Shown here in pieces: positions 55,472 through 63,774 of a stretch of 64,000 bases of DNA. The notes beneath the pieces were generated by a model. The model was not told where the DNA came from, made no database searches, and was given only the letters and a program-made list of their open reading frames with translations. The position numbers and the translations under genes are program-made. The DNA lies in contig CAWEYT010000021.1 of the NCBI GenBank assembly GCA_963813375.1, forward strand, positions 124,001-188,000, given 5' to 3'. The stretch's first letter is position 1; every line of letters starts with the position of its first letter. Source of the DNA: DASTFY01 sp963813375 (GTDB lineage: Bacteria; Actinomycetota; Acidimicrobiia; Acidimicrobiales; Ilumatobacteraceae).

Positions 55472-56769
55472 CCGAACGACCGCCAGCCGGAGTACGCGTC
55501 ACGCACGAGCTCGCGCACCTTCACGCCGGCGCGCTGCCGCTCCTCCCGCAGGATGCGGCGCAGACCGGGCTTGGGGTCGGGGTTGTCGATCCGGAACATG
55601 CGCTCGGCCACGTTGTTGACGAGCATCGGGTAGCGCTGCTGCACCCGCTCGGACAGCACCAGGTGGGGTGCCCGCCGCAGCTTCCTGTGGTCCTTCAGGA
55701 CGAAGGTCCGGGCGAGGTCGGACCGGTAGCGCTCGGCCAGATCGCCGCCGGCGATCGTCCCCGCCTTCATCGCGTGGTCCACGACCTGCCCGGCGATCAT
55801 CCCCGAACCCATGGCGAAGTTGACGCCCTCCAGCCACACGCCGGCGGCCAGGCAGAAGGCGGCGGCGTCACCGGCCACGAGGAGCCCGGGCCCGCCCAGC
55901 GACGGCATCATGTCCCAGCCGCCCTCGGGGATCAGGTGCGCCGAGTACTCCTTCAGCTCGCCGCCCTCGACCAGGGGCGCTATGGCCGGGTGGACCTTCA
56001 GGTCGGCGATGATCGTCTCCGGCCGCCGCTGCTGCGCGGCCAGGGCGGGCACGCTGAGGACCACCCCGACCGCCACCGTGTCGAGGTTCGTGTAGACGAA
56101 GGCGCCACCGGGGACGTCGTCCGTGCACCCCAGGATCTCGAGGTCGACGCCGTCGCGGCCCCGCACACCGAAGCGCTCGTCGATGACCTCCTTCGGCAGG
56201 GCCAGGGTCTCCTTGACCCCGACCGTGTAGTTGGCCGGGTCGACCGAGCGGTACAGCCCGGCCTCCTTGGCCAGGAAGCTGTTCACCCCGTCGCAGGCGA
56301 TCACCACCCACGCCGTGAGGTCGCCTCCGGGACGGTCCGTGCGGACGCCGACCACGCGGTCCCCGTCCCGCAGGAGCCCGGTGACGGTCGTCGAGCAGAC
56401 GAGCTGCGCGCCATCGGCCTCGGCCTTGCCGGCCAGCCAGGCATCCCAGTCGGGGCGGTAGGCGGTGGCGCCGTTGTAGGGCGGCTGCCCCCAGGCCCCC
56501 GTGCGGAAGTCGACGTTGAGGGCCTGGGTCGGCGTCATGAGCATGGTGGACCGGCGGGTCACCCAGCGCTGGATCGGTGCTTCCTCCCACCACCGCGGGA
56601 TCAGGGAGTCGAGCACCCGCGGGTACACCACCCCGCCGTACATGTTCTTCGAGCCGGGGAAGGGGCCGCGCTCGAGCAGCACCACCTCCCGCCCCGCCCG
56701 GGCGAGGGTCATGGCCGCGCACGCGCCGGCGGGTCCCGCGCCCACCACGATGACGTCGACGTCAGGCAT
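55468..56769 (-). CDS. fixC: FixC/ETF-quinone oxidoreductase-like flavoprotein
   Basis: 433 residues, FAD-dependent. N-terminal VDVIVVGAGPAGACAAMTLA; GSKNMYGGVVYPRVLD is the FixC/ETF-QO signature; GPGLLVAGDAAAFCLAAGVW is the second FAD contact, with EGVNFAMGSGMIAGQVVDHA. The protein has no membrane segment, as in FixC. It overlaps EtfA-like and FixX-like genes. Inferred role: electron bifurcation or transfer from flavoprotein to quinone in mycofactocin-linked redox metabolism. Confidence 0.9.
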   Translation of the reverse strand: MPDVDVIVVGAGPAGACAAMTLARAGREVVLLERGPFPGSKNMYGGVVYPRVLDSLIPRWWEEAPIQRWVTRRSTMLMTPTQALNVDFRTGAWGQPPYNGATAYRPDWDAWLAGKAEADGAQLVCSTTVTGLLRDGDRVVGVRTDRPGGDLTAWVVIACDGVNSFLAKEAGLYRSVDPANYTVGVKETLALPKEVIDERFGVRGRDGVDLEILGCTDDVPGGAFVYTNLDTVAVGVVLSVPALAAQQRRPETIIADLKVHPAIAPLVEGGELKEYSAHLIPEGGWDMMPSLGGPGLLVAGDAAAFCLAAGVWLEGVNFAMGSGMIAGQVVDHAMKAGTIAGGDLAERYRSDLARTFVLKDHRKLRRAPHLVLSERVQQRYPMLVNNVAERMFRIDNPDPKPGLRRILREERQRAGVKVRELVRDAYSGWRSFG

Positions 56770-57682
56770 CGGCCGTCGTTCGGTTGCGGCGCAGCACAGC
56801 GAGCAGCTCGTCGAGCACGGCGTTGGCGTCGCTGACGATGGCCAGGTCGGCCAGCTGCATCATCGGGCAATGCGGGTCCGTGTTGACGCTGACGACGTGC
56901 TCGGGCCGGCCCAACCCGCTGGTGTGCTGCACCGCTCCGCTGATCCCGAGCGCCACGTACAGCCTCGGATCGACGACGACACCGGTCGTCCCGATCTGCC
57001 GTTCGTGGCCCAGCCAGCCGCGGTCCGTCACGACGCGGGTGGCGCCCACCGACGCGCCGACCGCCGCCGCCAACTCGGCCAGCTGTGCGAACCGCTCCGC
57101 CGAGTCCAGGCCGGCGCCCCCGGCCACGATGCGCGATGCCTCGGCCAGATCCATCGTCGCCGGATCGGGCGGGAGGACCTCGAGCGTCGTGGCGTCGGGG
57201 ATCCCGTCGGGAGCACGGAGGTCGAGCACCTCGATCAAAGGTGGCTGGTCGCCGCCCACCTCGACGCCACGCACCCCCGGCTGCAGCGTGGCCACGAAGT
57301 CCCCTCGGACGACGACGTCCTCGATGGCCAGACCACCCCAGCGGGCGAGCGAAGCGCCGGCGTCGTGCACGGCGAGCGCTCCGGCCAGGAGCGGCCGGCC
57401 CATCGCGTGAGCGAGGCGCGGAGCGAGGTCCCTGCCGTCGGCCGAGCCCGGCAGGATGACGATCGACTCGTCCTCGAGGACCGGGGCGAGCGTCGCCGCC
57501 CACGTGCCCGGACGGAACGTCCCCGCCTCCCACAGGCGCACCTCCGTGGCCACGCCGAGGAGCCCGGCCACCCCAGCGTCCACCCCGCTGCCCACCAGCA
57601 CGGCCCTGCCCCCGCACTCGGCCACCACTTCGGCGCCGCCGTTCGCCGGTTCACCGTCCCGCACCGGCACGAGCGCGATCAC
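56762..57682 (-). CDS. Mycofactocin-associated electron-transfer flavoprotein alpha subunit
   Basis: 306 residues. The C-terminal FAD domain of EtfA is clear: VGASVGATRVVTDRGWLGHE, RQIGTTGVVVDPRLYVALGI, SGAVQHTSGLGRPEHVVSVN and DLAIVSDANAVLDELLAVLR. The N-terminal half (ALVPVRDGEPANGGAEVVAE) is divergent. GTG 57682 overlaps the OYE stop (GTGA). Together with the EtfB gene it makes the heterodimer serving the OYE and FixC proteins. Confidence 0.85.
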   Translation of the reverse strand: MIALVPVRDGEPANGGAEVVAECGGRAVLVGSGVDAGVAGLLGVATEVRLWEAGTFRPGTWAATLAPVLEDESIVILPGSADGRDLAPRLAHAMGRPLLAGALAVHDAGASLARWGGLAIEDVVVRGDFVATLQPGVRGVEVGGDQPPLIEVLDLRAPDGIPDATTLEVLPPDPATMDLAEASRIVAGGAGLDSAERFAQLAELAAAVGASVGATRVVTDRGWLGHERQIGTTGVVVDPRLYVALGISGAVQHTSGLGRPEHVVSVNTDPHCPMMQLADLAIVSDANAVLDELLAVLRRNRTTADA

Positions 57683-59640
57683 AGCGCCGCCCCCACCCGC
57701 TCGCCTTCGATGACCGCGGCGTGTGCCCGCCGGGGAGCCACGCAGTCGCCGACCCGCTCCACGACGAGGCCCCGCTGCTTGAGCTCCTGGAACAGCCACT
57801 CGACGGGGCTGGCAGGGACGGCGAGCACGACCCAGTCCGGGGTCCGGTCCTGCATGTGGCCCGTCGGGTGGTGGAGCAGGTGGAGCGAGCGGCCGTCGAG
57901 GCCCATCGGGACGAGGTCGGTCGACTGCACGATGCCCTTGGCCTCCGCCCGCGCCCACCATCCCTCCATGTCGAGCGTGATGCCGAGATCCTGCCCGACG
58001 ACCATCCCGTTGGTGACGACCTCGACCTGGCAGCCGCGGTCGGCCAGCAGCTCCGCCACCGACGTGGCGTGGTGGAAACCGATCTCGTCGATGACGACGA
58101 CGGTGTCGCCGGCCGCGGGGCCTCCGGCCGGCGCCGAGCCGTCGAGGATCTGCCGGACGTCGAGCACCTGCTCGGCCTCGGGGGGTGCCCACCACGGGCG
58201 GGCCGGCTCGGCGCCCGTGGCCACGATCACGACGTCCGGTCGCTTCTCGTCCACGAGGCCCGGCCACACCCCTACGCCCAGCTCGACCCGCACACCGAGC
58301 CGCCGGCACTCGGTCAGCTGGTTGCGCACCAGATCGCCCAGCTCGGCCCGGTTCGGCACGGTGGCGGCCAGCCGGACCTGGCCCCCGGCCTGGTCCTCCT
58401 TCTCGTACACCGTCACCCGGTGGCCGTTGCGGGCGGCGGCGATGGCGGCCTGGAGGCCGGCAGGCCCGGCACCGACCACCATCACGTCCTTGGCGACGGG
58501 CATGAGTGGCGCTCGGCCGGCCCGATCAGCCTCGCGACCGGTGCGCGGGTTCTCGATGCAGCCCAGCCACCGGTTGAGGCCCATGCGTCCGACGCACTCC
58601 TGGTTGCAGGACAGGCACAGCCGGATGTCGTCGGTGGCGCCGGCACGGGCCTTGGCCGCGAAGTCGGCGTCGGCGATCTGGCCGCGCACCACCCCCACCA
58701 GGTCGCAGTGGCCCTCGGCGAGGGCCCTCTCGGCCTGCAACGGGTCCTTGAAGCGGCCGACGCCGATGACCGGGAGGTCGACGGCCTTGCGCAGCGCGCT
58801 GGGGATGAACAGCGCGTACCCGGGCGGCACGTGCATCGACGCCTCGATCATGAACAGGCTGGCCGTCGCCACCCCGATCGAGGTGTTGATGTAATCGACC
58901 TCCCCGGTGGCCTCGACGAGCTCCGCCACCCGCACCGCGTCGTCGATCGTGGTGCCGCCGTCGATCAGCTCGTCACCGCAGATGCGCACGCCGAGCGCCA
59001 GCCGGCTGCCGATCACCCCGCGCACCGCGTGGACGATCTCGAGGAGCAGGCGCGCCCGTTGCTCGAGCGGGCCGCCGTACTCGTCGGTCCGCCGGTTCGT
59101 GGCCGGGGACAGGAAGCCGCGCACGATCGAGGAGTGCGAGCACTGCAGCTCGATGCCGTCGAACCCGCCCTCGGCGCAGTGCTCCGTCACGAGGGCGTAG
59201 CCCGCGACGATCTCGTCGATCTCGGCCTTGTCGACGGCCTTGGGCACCTCCCGGAACAGCGGGTCGGCCACGGCCGAGGGCGCCCACACCGGCCGGCGCG
59301 AGTACATGGACGACGCCTGGCCACCGTTGTGGTTGATCTGGGCGAAGATCGGCGTGCGGTGGCGGTGGACCGCTTCGGTGATGCGTCGGTACCCGGGGAT
59401 GACGTCGCGGTGGAAGCCGTGGATCAGCTTCTCGTAGGGCCAGTCGGTCGGGTGGGTGGAATGCTCCTCCGTGATGATCAGCCCGGTGCCGCCGGCGGCG
59501 CGCGCGGCGTAGTAGGCCGCGTGCTGCTCGGTCGGGCGGCCATCGCGCGCGTAGTTGGTCAGGTGCGCGCTGAACACGATGCGGTTGCGAACGGTGACGG
59601 GGCCCAGCGCCAGCGGCGACCAGAGGTAGCGGTAGGCCAT
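57679..59640 (-). CDS. Old yellow enzyme/FadH-type oxidoreductase of the mycofactocin system
   Basis: 653 residues in three parts. N-terminal FMN TIM barrel (VRNRIVFSAHLTNYARDGRP, QINHNGGQASSMYSRRPV, SRLALGVRICGDELIDGG); a Cys-rich 4Fe-4S segment CLSCNQECVGRMGLNRWLGC; and an FAD/NAD domain with MVVGAGPAGLQAAIAAARNG. It matches the FadH/OYE family (2,4-dienoyl-CoA reductase type) tied to mycofactocin. First gene of the overlapping run OYE, etfA, fixC, fixX, etfB, mftF. Substrate unknown, probably an enone or a hydride relay from a mycofactocin-dependent dehydrogenase. Confidence 0.9.
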   Translation of the reverse strand: MAYRYLWSPLALGPVTVRNRIVFSAHLTNYARDGRPTEQHAAYYAARAAGGTGLIITEEHSTHPTDWPYEKLIHGFHRDVIPGYRRITEAVHRHRTPIFAQINHNGGQASSMYSRRPVWAPSAVADPLFREVPKAVDKAEIDEIVAGYALVTEHCAEGGFDGIELQCSHSSIVRGFLSPATNRRTDEYGGPLEQRARLLLEIVHAVRGVIGSRLALGVRICGDELIDGGTTIDDAVRVAELVEATGEVDYINTSIGVATASLFMIEASMHVPPGYALFIPSALRKAVDLPVIGVGRFKDPLQAERALAEGHCDLVGVVRGQIADADFAAKARAGATDDIRLCLSCNQECVGRMGLNRWLGCIENPRTGREADRAGRAPLMPVAKDVMVVGAGPAGLQAAIAAARNGHRVTVYEKEDQAGGQVRLAATVPNRAELGDLVRNQLTECRRLGVRVELGVGVWPGLVDEKRPDVVIVATGAEPARPWWAPPEAEQVLDVRQILDGSAPAGGPAAGDTVVVIDEIGFHHATSVAELLADRGCQVEVVTNGMVVGQDLGITLDMEGWWARAEAKGIVQSTDLVPMGLDGRSLHLLHHPTGHMQDRTPDWVVLAVPASPVEWLFQELKQRGLVVERVGDCVAPRRAHAAVIEGERVGAAL

Positions 59641-59662
59641 CGCTGGTCAGGGTAGGCGCCGG

Positions 59663-60499
59663 TCAGCCAAGGCGGCGGCGGGTGATCTCGTAGCAGGCGA
59701 GAGCGGCCGCCGCGCTCACGTTGAGCGACGACAGGCGACCCCGCATCGGGATGTGGACCAGGAGGTCGCAGCGTTCCCGGACGAGGCGGGAGAGGCCCGC
59801 GCCCTCGGCACCGAGCACGAGGCCGATCGGCTCCGTGGCCGCCGGGCCGAGGTCGAACAAGCTGTCGGTGGCGCCGTCGTCCAGGCCGACGATCCAGACG
59901 CCGGCCTTGCGAAGGCGCTCGAGGGCGGTCGGTAGGCCGCTCACGACGGCGATGGGGATGTGCTCGATGGCGCCGGCGGCGGCCTTGGCCGCCGTCGGCG
60001 TGATGTGGACGGCCCGATGCCGGGGGAGGACGACGCCGGTGCCACCGGCGCCGTCCACCGAACGCAGGATGGCTCCCAGGTTGCCCGGGTCGGTCACGCC
60101 GTCGACGAGCACCAGGAACGGGACACGGCGCGCCCCACGGCCCGGCTTGACCAGGTCGTCCAGGTCGGCCTCCTGGAGCGGGGCGGCTCGGGCCAGCACT
60201 CCTTGCGGTGCCTCGCTGCGGGCTTCGGCGTCGAGGCGCTTGCGACTCACCTCCTGCACGGGCACCCGGAGGTCGGCGGCGAGGGCGAGGATCTCGGACG
60301 GCCCTCGCTCGCCGTCACCGGTCGCCACCCACAACTCCCGGACCTTTCGCCGCCCGGCGAGGAGCAGTTCCCGCACCGCCTGCCGGCCCTCGACCTGCTC
60401 GCCGCCCAGTCCCTTCGGCGGCGTGCGCCGTCGCCGCGGTGGCGGTGCCGAGTGCCGCGAGCGCTCCTGCGGGCGGCGGGGGCGTGGAGGTCGGGGCAC
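59663..60499 (-). CDS. rlmB: 23S rRNA (guanosine-2'-O-)-methyltransferase RlmB/TrmH family
   Basis: 278 residues. A basic Pro/Arg-rich N-terminal tail (about 25 residues) precedes the substrate-binding domain EGRQAVRELLLAGRRKVREL, then the SPOUT knot: LVDGVTDPGNLGAILRSVDG, GLVLGAEGAGLSRLVRERCD and IPMRGRLSSLNVSAAAALAC. Methylates the 2'-OH of a conserved guanosine in 23S rRNA, using SAM. Lies downstream of ispF/ispD with a 42-base gap, consistent with a housekeeping operon of the ispDF-cysS-rlmB type (cysS not seen). Confidence 0.9.
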   Translation of the reverse strand: MPRPPRPRRPQERSRHSAPPPRRRRTPPKGLGGEQVEGRQAVRELLLAGRRKVRELWVATGDGERGPSEILALAADLRVPVQEVSRKRLDAEARSEAPQGVLARAAPLQEADLDDLVKPGRGARRVPFLVLVDGVTDPGNLGAILRSVDGAGGTGVVLPRHRAVHITPTAAKAAAGAIEHIPIAVVSGLPTALERLRKAGVWIVGLDDGATDSLFDLGPAATEPIGLVLGAEGAGLSRLVRERCDLLVHIPMRGRLSSLNVSAAAALACYEITRRRLG

Positions 60500-60541
60500 G
60501 GCGGCGGACCGTACCGCGCGCCGTCCCCGTCGCCGTCCCGG

Positions 60542-61018
60542 TCAGGGGCGGGTGACGACGGCCACCGCCCAGCAGGCGATGCCCTCCCGGCGGCCGAGTG
60601 CACCGAGCCCCTCGGCCCGCCGCCCCTTGACGGTCACCGGTGCCAGCGCGGCGTCACTCAGGTTGCGTTCCATCGCCGCTCGATGCGGCGCCAGCCTCGG
60701 CGCCTCGCACACGACGCTGACGTCGACGTTGCCGATCTCCCATCCCGCCGCCCTGACCATCGCCGCCGAGGCCGCGAGGATGCGCAGGGAGTCGGCACCG
60801 GCCCAGGCCGGGTCCCGGTCCGGGAAGTGCTGGCCCAGGTCGCCCAGGCCCGCGGCACCGAGCAGCGCCTCAGCCGCGGCGTGAGCCACGGCATCGGCGT
60901 CACTGTGACCCTCGAGGCCCGGTTCGCCCGGGAACGTCACGCCGCCGAGCACCAACGGCCGATCCGGGTCGTCCGTGAAGCGGTGGACGTCGAAGCCCTG
61001 CCCGACCCGCACGGTCAT
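60542..61018 (-). CDS. ispF: 2-C-methyl-D-erythritol 2,4-cyclodiphosphate synthase
   Basis: 158 residues. Fifth-step enzyme of the MEP isoprenoid pathway. Zinc ligands lie in GQGFDVHRF (Asp, His) and the substrate site in EGHSDADAVAHAAAEALLGA; PVTVKGRRAEGLGALGRREG contains the conserved loop. ATG 61018 overlaps the ispD stop by four bases. Homotrimeric in relatives. Confidence 0.95.
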   Translation of the reverse strand: MTVRVGQGFDVHRFTDDPDRPLVLGGVTFPGEPGLEGHSDADAVAHAAAEALLGAAGLGDLGQHFPDRDPAWAGADSLRILAASAAMVRAAGWEIGNVDVSVVCEAPRLAPHRAAMERNLSDAALAPVTVKGRRAEGLGALGRREGIACWAVAVVTRP

Positions 61019-61650
61019 CCGGGCTCCTCGGCGACCCGCTGGCGAGCCCAGAGCAGGTCGTCAGCCACGGTGATCTTGCGGTTGTCGGGCTCGCCCGGCA
61101 CGACCACCACGCGCCCACCGATCGCCTCCACGAGCGATGCGTCGTCGGTGCCTTCCGGGTCGCCGGCATGGGCGGCTCGCAACCGGTCGGCCGCGAATGC
61201 CTGGGGGGTCTGCACGGCGACCAGCGTCGTCCGGTCCGGTGTGTCGACGACGGTCATTGCACTGTCAACGACCTTGATGGTGTCGCTCACGGGAAGCCCG
61301 GGCACGGCGGCATCAGCGCCGGCCTGTACGGCGTCGATGACGGCCCGATAGAGACCCGGCGACGCGAACGGCCGAGCCCCGTCGTGCACCACGACGATCC
61401 CGACGCCGTCGGGCACCGCGGCAAGTCCCCGCCGGACCGACTCGCTGCGGGTCGGCCCTCCCTCGACGTCGCCCTCGCCGTGCGCCCGACCGGGCGGGAC
61501 GACCACGACGACCCGGTCCACGACGCTGCGTGCCACCATCACCGATCGGTCCAGCACGGTGCCCTCACCGAGCGACTCGTACTGCTTGGGCCCGCCGAAG
61601 CGCTGGCCGGAGCCGGCGGCGACGACGATCGCCCACACAGCCTCAGGCAC
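61015..61650 (-). CDS. ispD: 2-C-methyl-D-erythritol 4-phosphate cytidylyltransferase
   Basis: 211 residues. Transfers CMP to MEP. N-terminal VWAIVVAAGSGQRFGGPKQY with the CTP-binding Gly loop and Lys; VVVHDGARPF; VQTPQAFAADRLRAAH; and VVVPGEPDNRKITVADDL. GTG 61650 is preferred over an extended ORF, because it lies eight bases after the minus-strand -10 TACCCT (leaderless). Coupled to ispF. The promoter is a 25-bp palindrome shared with the divergent crp-like gene. Confidence 0.9.
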   Translation of the reverse strand: MPEAVWAIVVAAGSGQRFGGPKQYESLGEGTVLDRSVMVARSVVDRVVVVVPPGRAHGEGDVEGGPTRSESVRRGLAAVPDGVGIVVVHDGARPFASPGLYRAVIDAVQAGADAAVPGLPVSDTIKVVDSAMTVVDTPDRTTLVAVQTPQAFAADRLRAAHAGDPEGTDDASLVEAIGGRVVVVPGEPDNRKITVADDLLWARQRVAEEPG

Positions 61651-61652
61651 GC

Positions 61653-61677
61653 CGGGCGAGGGTAGTACCCTCGCCCG
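61653..61677. promoter_or_regulatory. 25-bp palindrome forming a symmetric divergent promoter
   Basis: Arms of 12 bases (cgggcgagggta, then a single central g, then its complement). TACCCT appears on the plus strand (61666-61671), ten bases before the crp-like ATG, and on the minus strand (61664 to 61659), eight bases before the ispD GTG. Both starts would be leaderless or nearly so. One dimeric regulator bound here could control both directions. Confidence 0.65.
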
Positions 61678-61681
61678 CGCC

Positions 61682-62341
61682 ATGGCCTACGAAGACGTGC
61701 TCGGGGCCACCGAGCTCTTCCAAGGGGTGAATCCTGACGAGCTCACCACGCTGGCGCGCCATGCCGGCACCCGGCGGCTCGTGCGCGGCGACATCCTGTT
61801 CAACGAGGGCGAGGAGCCGGACGCCCTGTACGTCGTCCTCCGTGGTCGGGTGGCCATCGCCAACAAGTCCTTCGATGGTCGGGAGAGCGTCGTGGCGCTC
61901 ATGGAGCCGGGCGACCTGTTCGGCGAGATGGGCATGCTGGATGGCCGGCCGCGCTCGGCCGAGGGCCGCGCGCTCGAACCGTCCGAGGTGCTGGTGCTCG
62001 AGTACAACCCGGTGCGGGAGCTGCTCGAGCAGCATCCCGAGCTGCTGTGGGGCGTCGTGCGCATGCTGGCCGACCGGCTCCGAGGCATGGACGAGGCGCT
62101 GGCCGATTCGGTCTTCCTCGACGTCACGGGCCGGACCGCCAAGCGACTCCTGGAGCTGGCCAACGGAGCCAACGAGTTCCTGCTCCCCGTCACGCAGGAG
62201 GAGCTGGCCGGCATGGTCGGCGCCTCGCGCGAGCGGGTCAACAAGGCCATCGCCAGCTTCATCCGGCTCGGCTGGCTCGAGCAGGCCGATCGCCGCTACC
62301 GCATCCTCCAGCGGGACCGGCTCGAGCTCAGGGCGCGCTAG
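61682..62341 (+). CDS. CRP/FNR-family transcriptional regulator
   Basis: 219 residues. Cyclic-nucleotide-binding barrel: GATELFQGVNPDELTTLARH, LFNEGEEPDALYVVLRGRVA, LMEPGDLFGEMGMLDGRPRS with the phosphate-binding loop; dimer helix; and the C-terminal helix-turn-helix EELAGMVGASRERVNK. Residues fit a cAMP-type regulator like GlxR/CRP of actinomycetes. ATG 61682 follows the palindromic promoter; the longer ORF from 61559 is antisense ispD. Confidence 0.9.
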   Translation: MAYEDVLGATELFQGVNPDELTTLARHAGTRRLVRGDILFNEGEEPDALYVVLRGRVAIANKSFDGRESVVALMEPGDLFGEMGMLDGRPRSAEGRALEPSEVLVLEYNPVRELLEQHPELLWGVVRMLADRLRGMDEALADSVFLDVTGRTAKRLLELANGANEFLLPVTQEELAGMVGASRERVNKAIASFIRLGWLEQADRRYRILQRDRLELRAR

Positions 62342-63006
62342 ACCTCCAGCCAGTCGCGGGCCCGCTGCCACACGTCGGCCGCGTCGTCGGGCCGGTGGGC
62401 CGGGCGGTCGGGATCGTGGACGAAGCCGTGCTCGGCCTCTGGGAAGCGGGCGACGATGACCCCCACCGCCTCGAGGGCGTCGACGTCGCCCGGAGGCGTG
62501 TACGGATCCTTCTCGCCGATGATGGCGAGGACGCGGCTGGCGTCGTGCGAGGTGAGGGCGTCCAGCGGCTCGCCGTGCCCGTCGGAACGCCAGTCCTCGG
62601 GAACGCGGATCATGCCGTAGAAGCTCACCAGCCGCTCGAAACGGGGGTCGGCCGAGGCCTTGTGGACGTACATGCCGCCCATGCAGAACCCGATCATCAC
62701 GATGCGCTCGCAGCCTGTGGCGTCGGCCGCCTCCCGGAAGTCCCGTAGCCGGTCGTCGTCGTCCAAAGCCTTGACGGTGGCGCGGCGGGCGTCGACATCG
62801 GCTCCGAGGTCCATCCCGGCGAACGGCTCCGGCGCGCAGACGACCACGTTCCACTCGTCGGCGAGCCGGGCGCACAGGTCGTCGAAGAGAGGCCGAAGTC
62901 CGAAGATGTCCGGTGCGATCACGAGGCCGGTCGTGGGGGCGGCGCTCCCCTCGGACGAGGGACGGGCCAGCTCGGCTTCGGTGCCTGACGGGAGCGTGAT
63001 GCGCAT
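62338..63006 (-). CDS. Dienelactone hydrolase family protein
   Basis: 222 residues, alpha/beta-hydrolase. Nucleophile Cys in MIGFCMGGMYVHK; acid Asp in IIGEKDPYTPPG; His in FPEAEHGFVHDP. N-terminal GLVIAPDIFGLRPLFDDLCA is the usual family entry. Opens lactones such as dienelactone or related substrates. ATG 63006 is chosen; the longer ORF continues a shadow. The 3' end overlaps the crp-like gene by four bases (convergent). Confidence 0.9.
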   Translation of the reverse strand: MRITLPSGTEAELARPSSEGSAAPTTGLVIAPDIFGLRPLFDDLCARLADEWNVVVCAPEPFAGMDLGADVDARRATVKALDDDDRLRDFREAADATGCERIVMIGFCMGGMYVHKASADPRFERLVSFYGMIRVPEDWRSDGHGEPLDALTSHDASRVLAIIGEKDPYTPPGDVDALEAVGVIVARFPEAEHGFVHDPDRPAHRPDDAADVWQRARDWLEV

Positions 63007-63029
63007 GGACCCATCCTCTCTCAGGTGGC

Positions 63030-63774
63030 TCAGGCGTCGCGCCGGATGACGAGGGCTGATCCGACGAGCAGCAGCACCAGTGCGAAGAGCGTGAACACGA
63101 CACCACCGGCCCGTGGGGTCAGGGCCTCCTCGGCGTCGAATGTGCTGGACGTGTTCATCAGCTGGCTTCCGGCGTTGAACGGCAGCCAGCGCCCGAACTT
63201 GGGGAAGAAGCCGGCTGATGATGCTCTCGACGACGACCGGCCAGACGACCAGCAGCGTGATGGCCCCGGCCGTCGCTCGGATGATCGCACCCAGGCCGAG
63301 GCCGACCAGCCCGTACAGCGCGAAGAGGATGACCGCCCCGGCCAGCGCCCGGAGCTGCGTGCTCCCGTCGAGCACGATCTCCATGTCACGACTCGTGAGG
63401 ATGGCGTTGCCAAGGACGTACGAGAACAAGGTGGTCACACCGCCGATGACCAGCCCGGTCGCGGCGACGACCAGGGCCTTGGCCGCCATGACGCGGCCTC
63501 GGTTGGGATCGGCCGTGAAGGTCACGCGGATCGTCGTGTGCCGGTACTCCTGGCCGATGACCAGCACGCCGAGCACGCCGATCAGCAGTTGCCCGATGTA
63601 GTCACCGACGAGCACGAGGTCGAACGTGTCCTCCGCCGTCAGGTCCTCGGGCTGGACCGTGAACGCGAGGAGCAGGGTCAAGGCGACGGGGATCGCCGCA
63701 GCGAGGATGAGCAGGACGAGGTTGGAGCGGGCGCTGCGGAGCTTGATCCACTCCGAGCGGATGGCGTCGGTCAC
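63030..63774 (-). CDS. ABC-2 type transporter permease (frameshift near 63212)
   Basis: About 247 residues with six segments: SNLVLLILAAAIPVALTLLL, YIGQLLIGVLGVLVIGQEYR, AAKALVVAATGLVIGGVTTL, GAVILFALYGLVGLGLGAII and, after the frame change, VVFTLFALVLLLVGSALVIR. EYRHTTIRVTFTADPNR is the typical ABC-2 loop. GTG 63774 overlaps the ATPase stop (GTGA). The frame changes in ESIISRLLP/FFPKFGRWLPFN at about 63205-63215. Exporter of unknown substrate. Confidence 0.85.
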
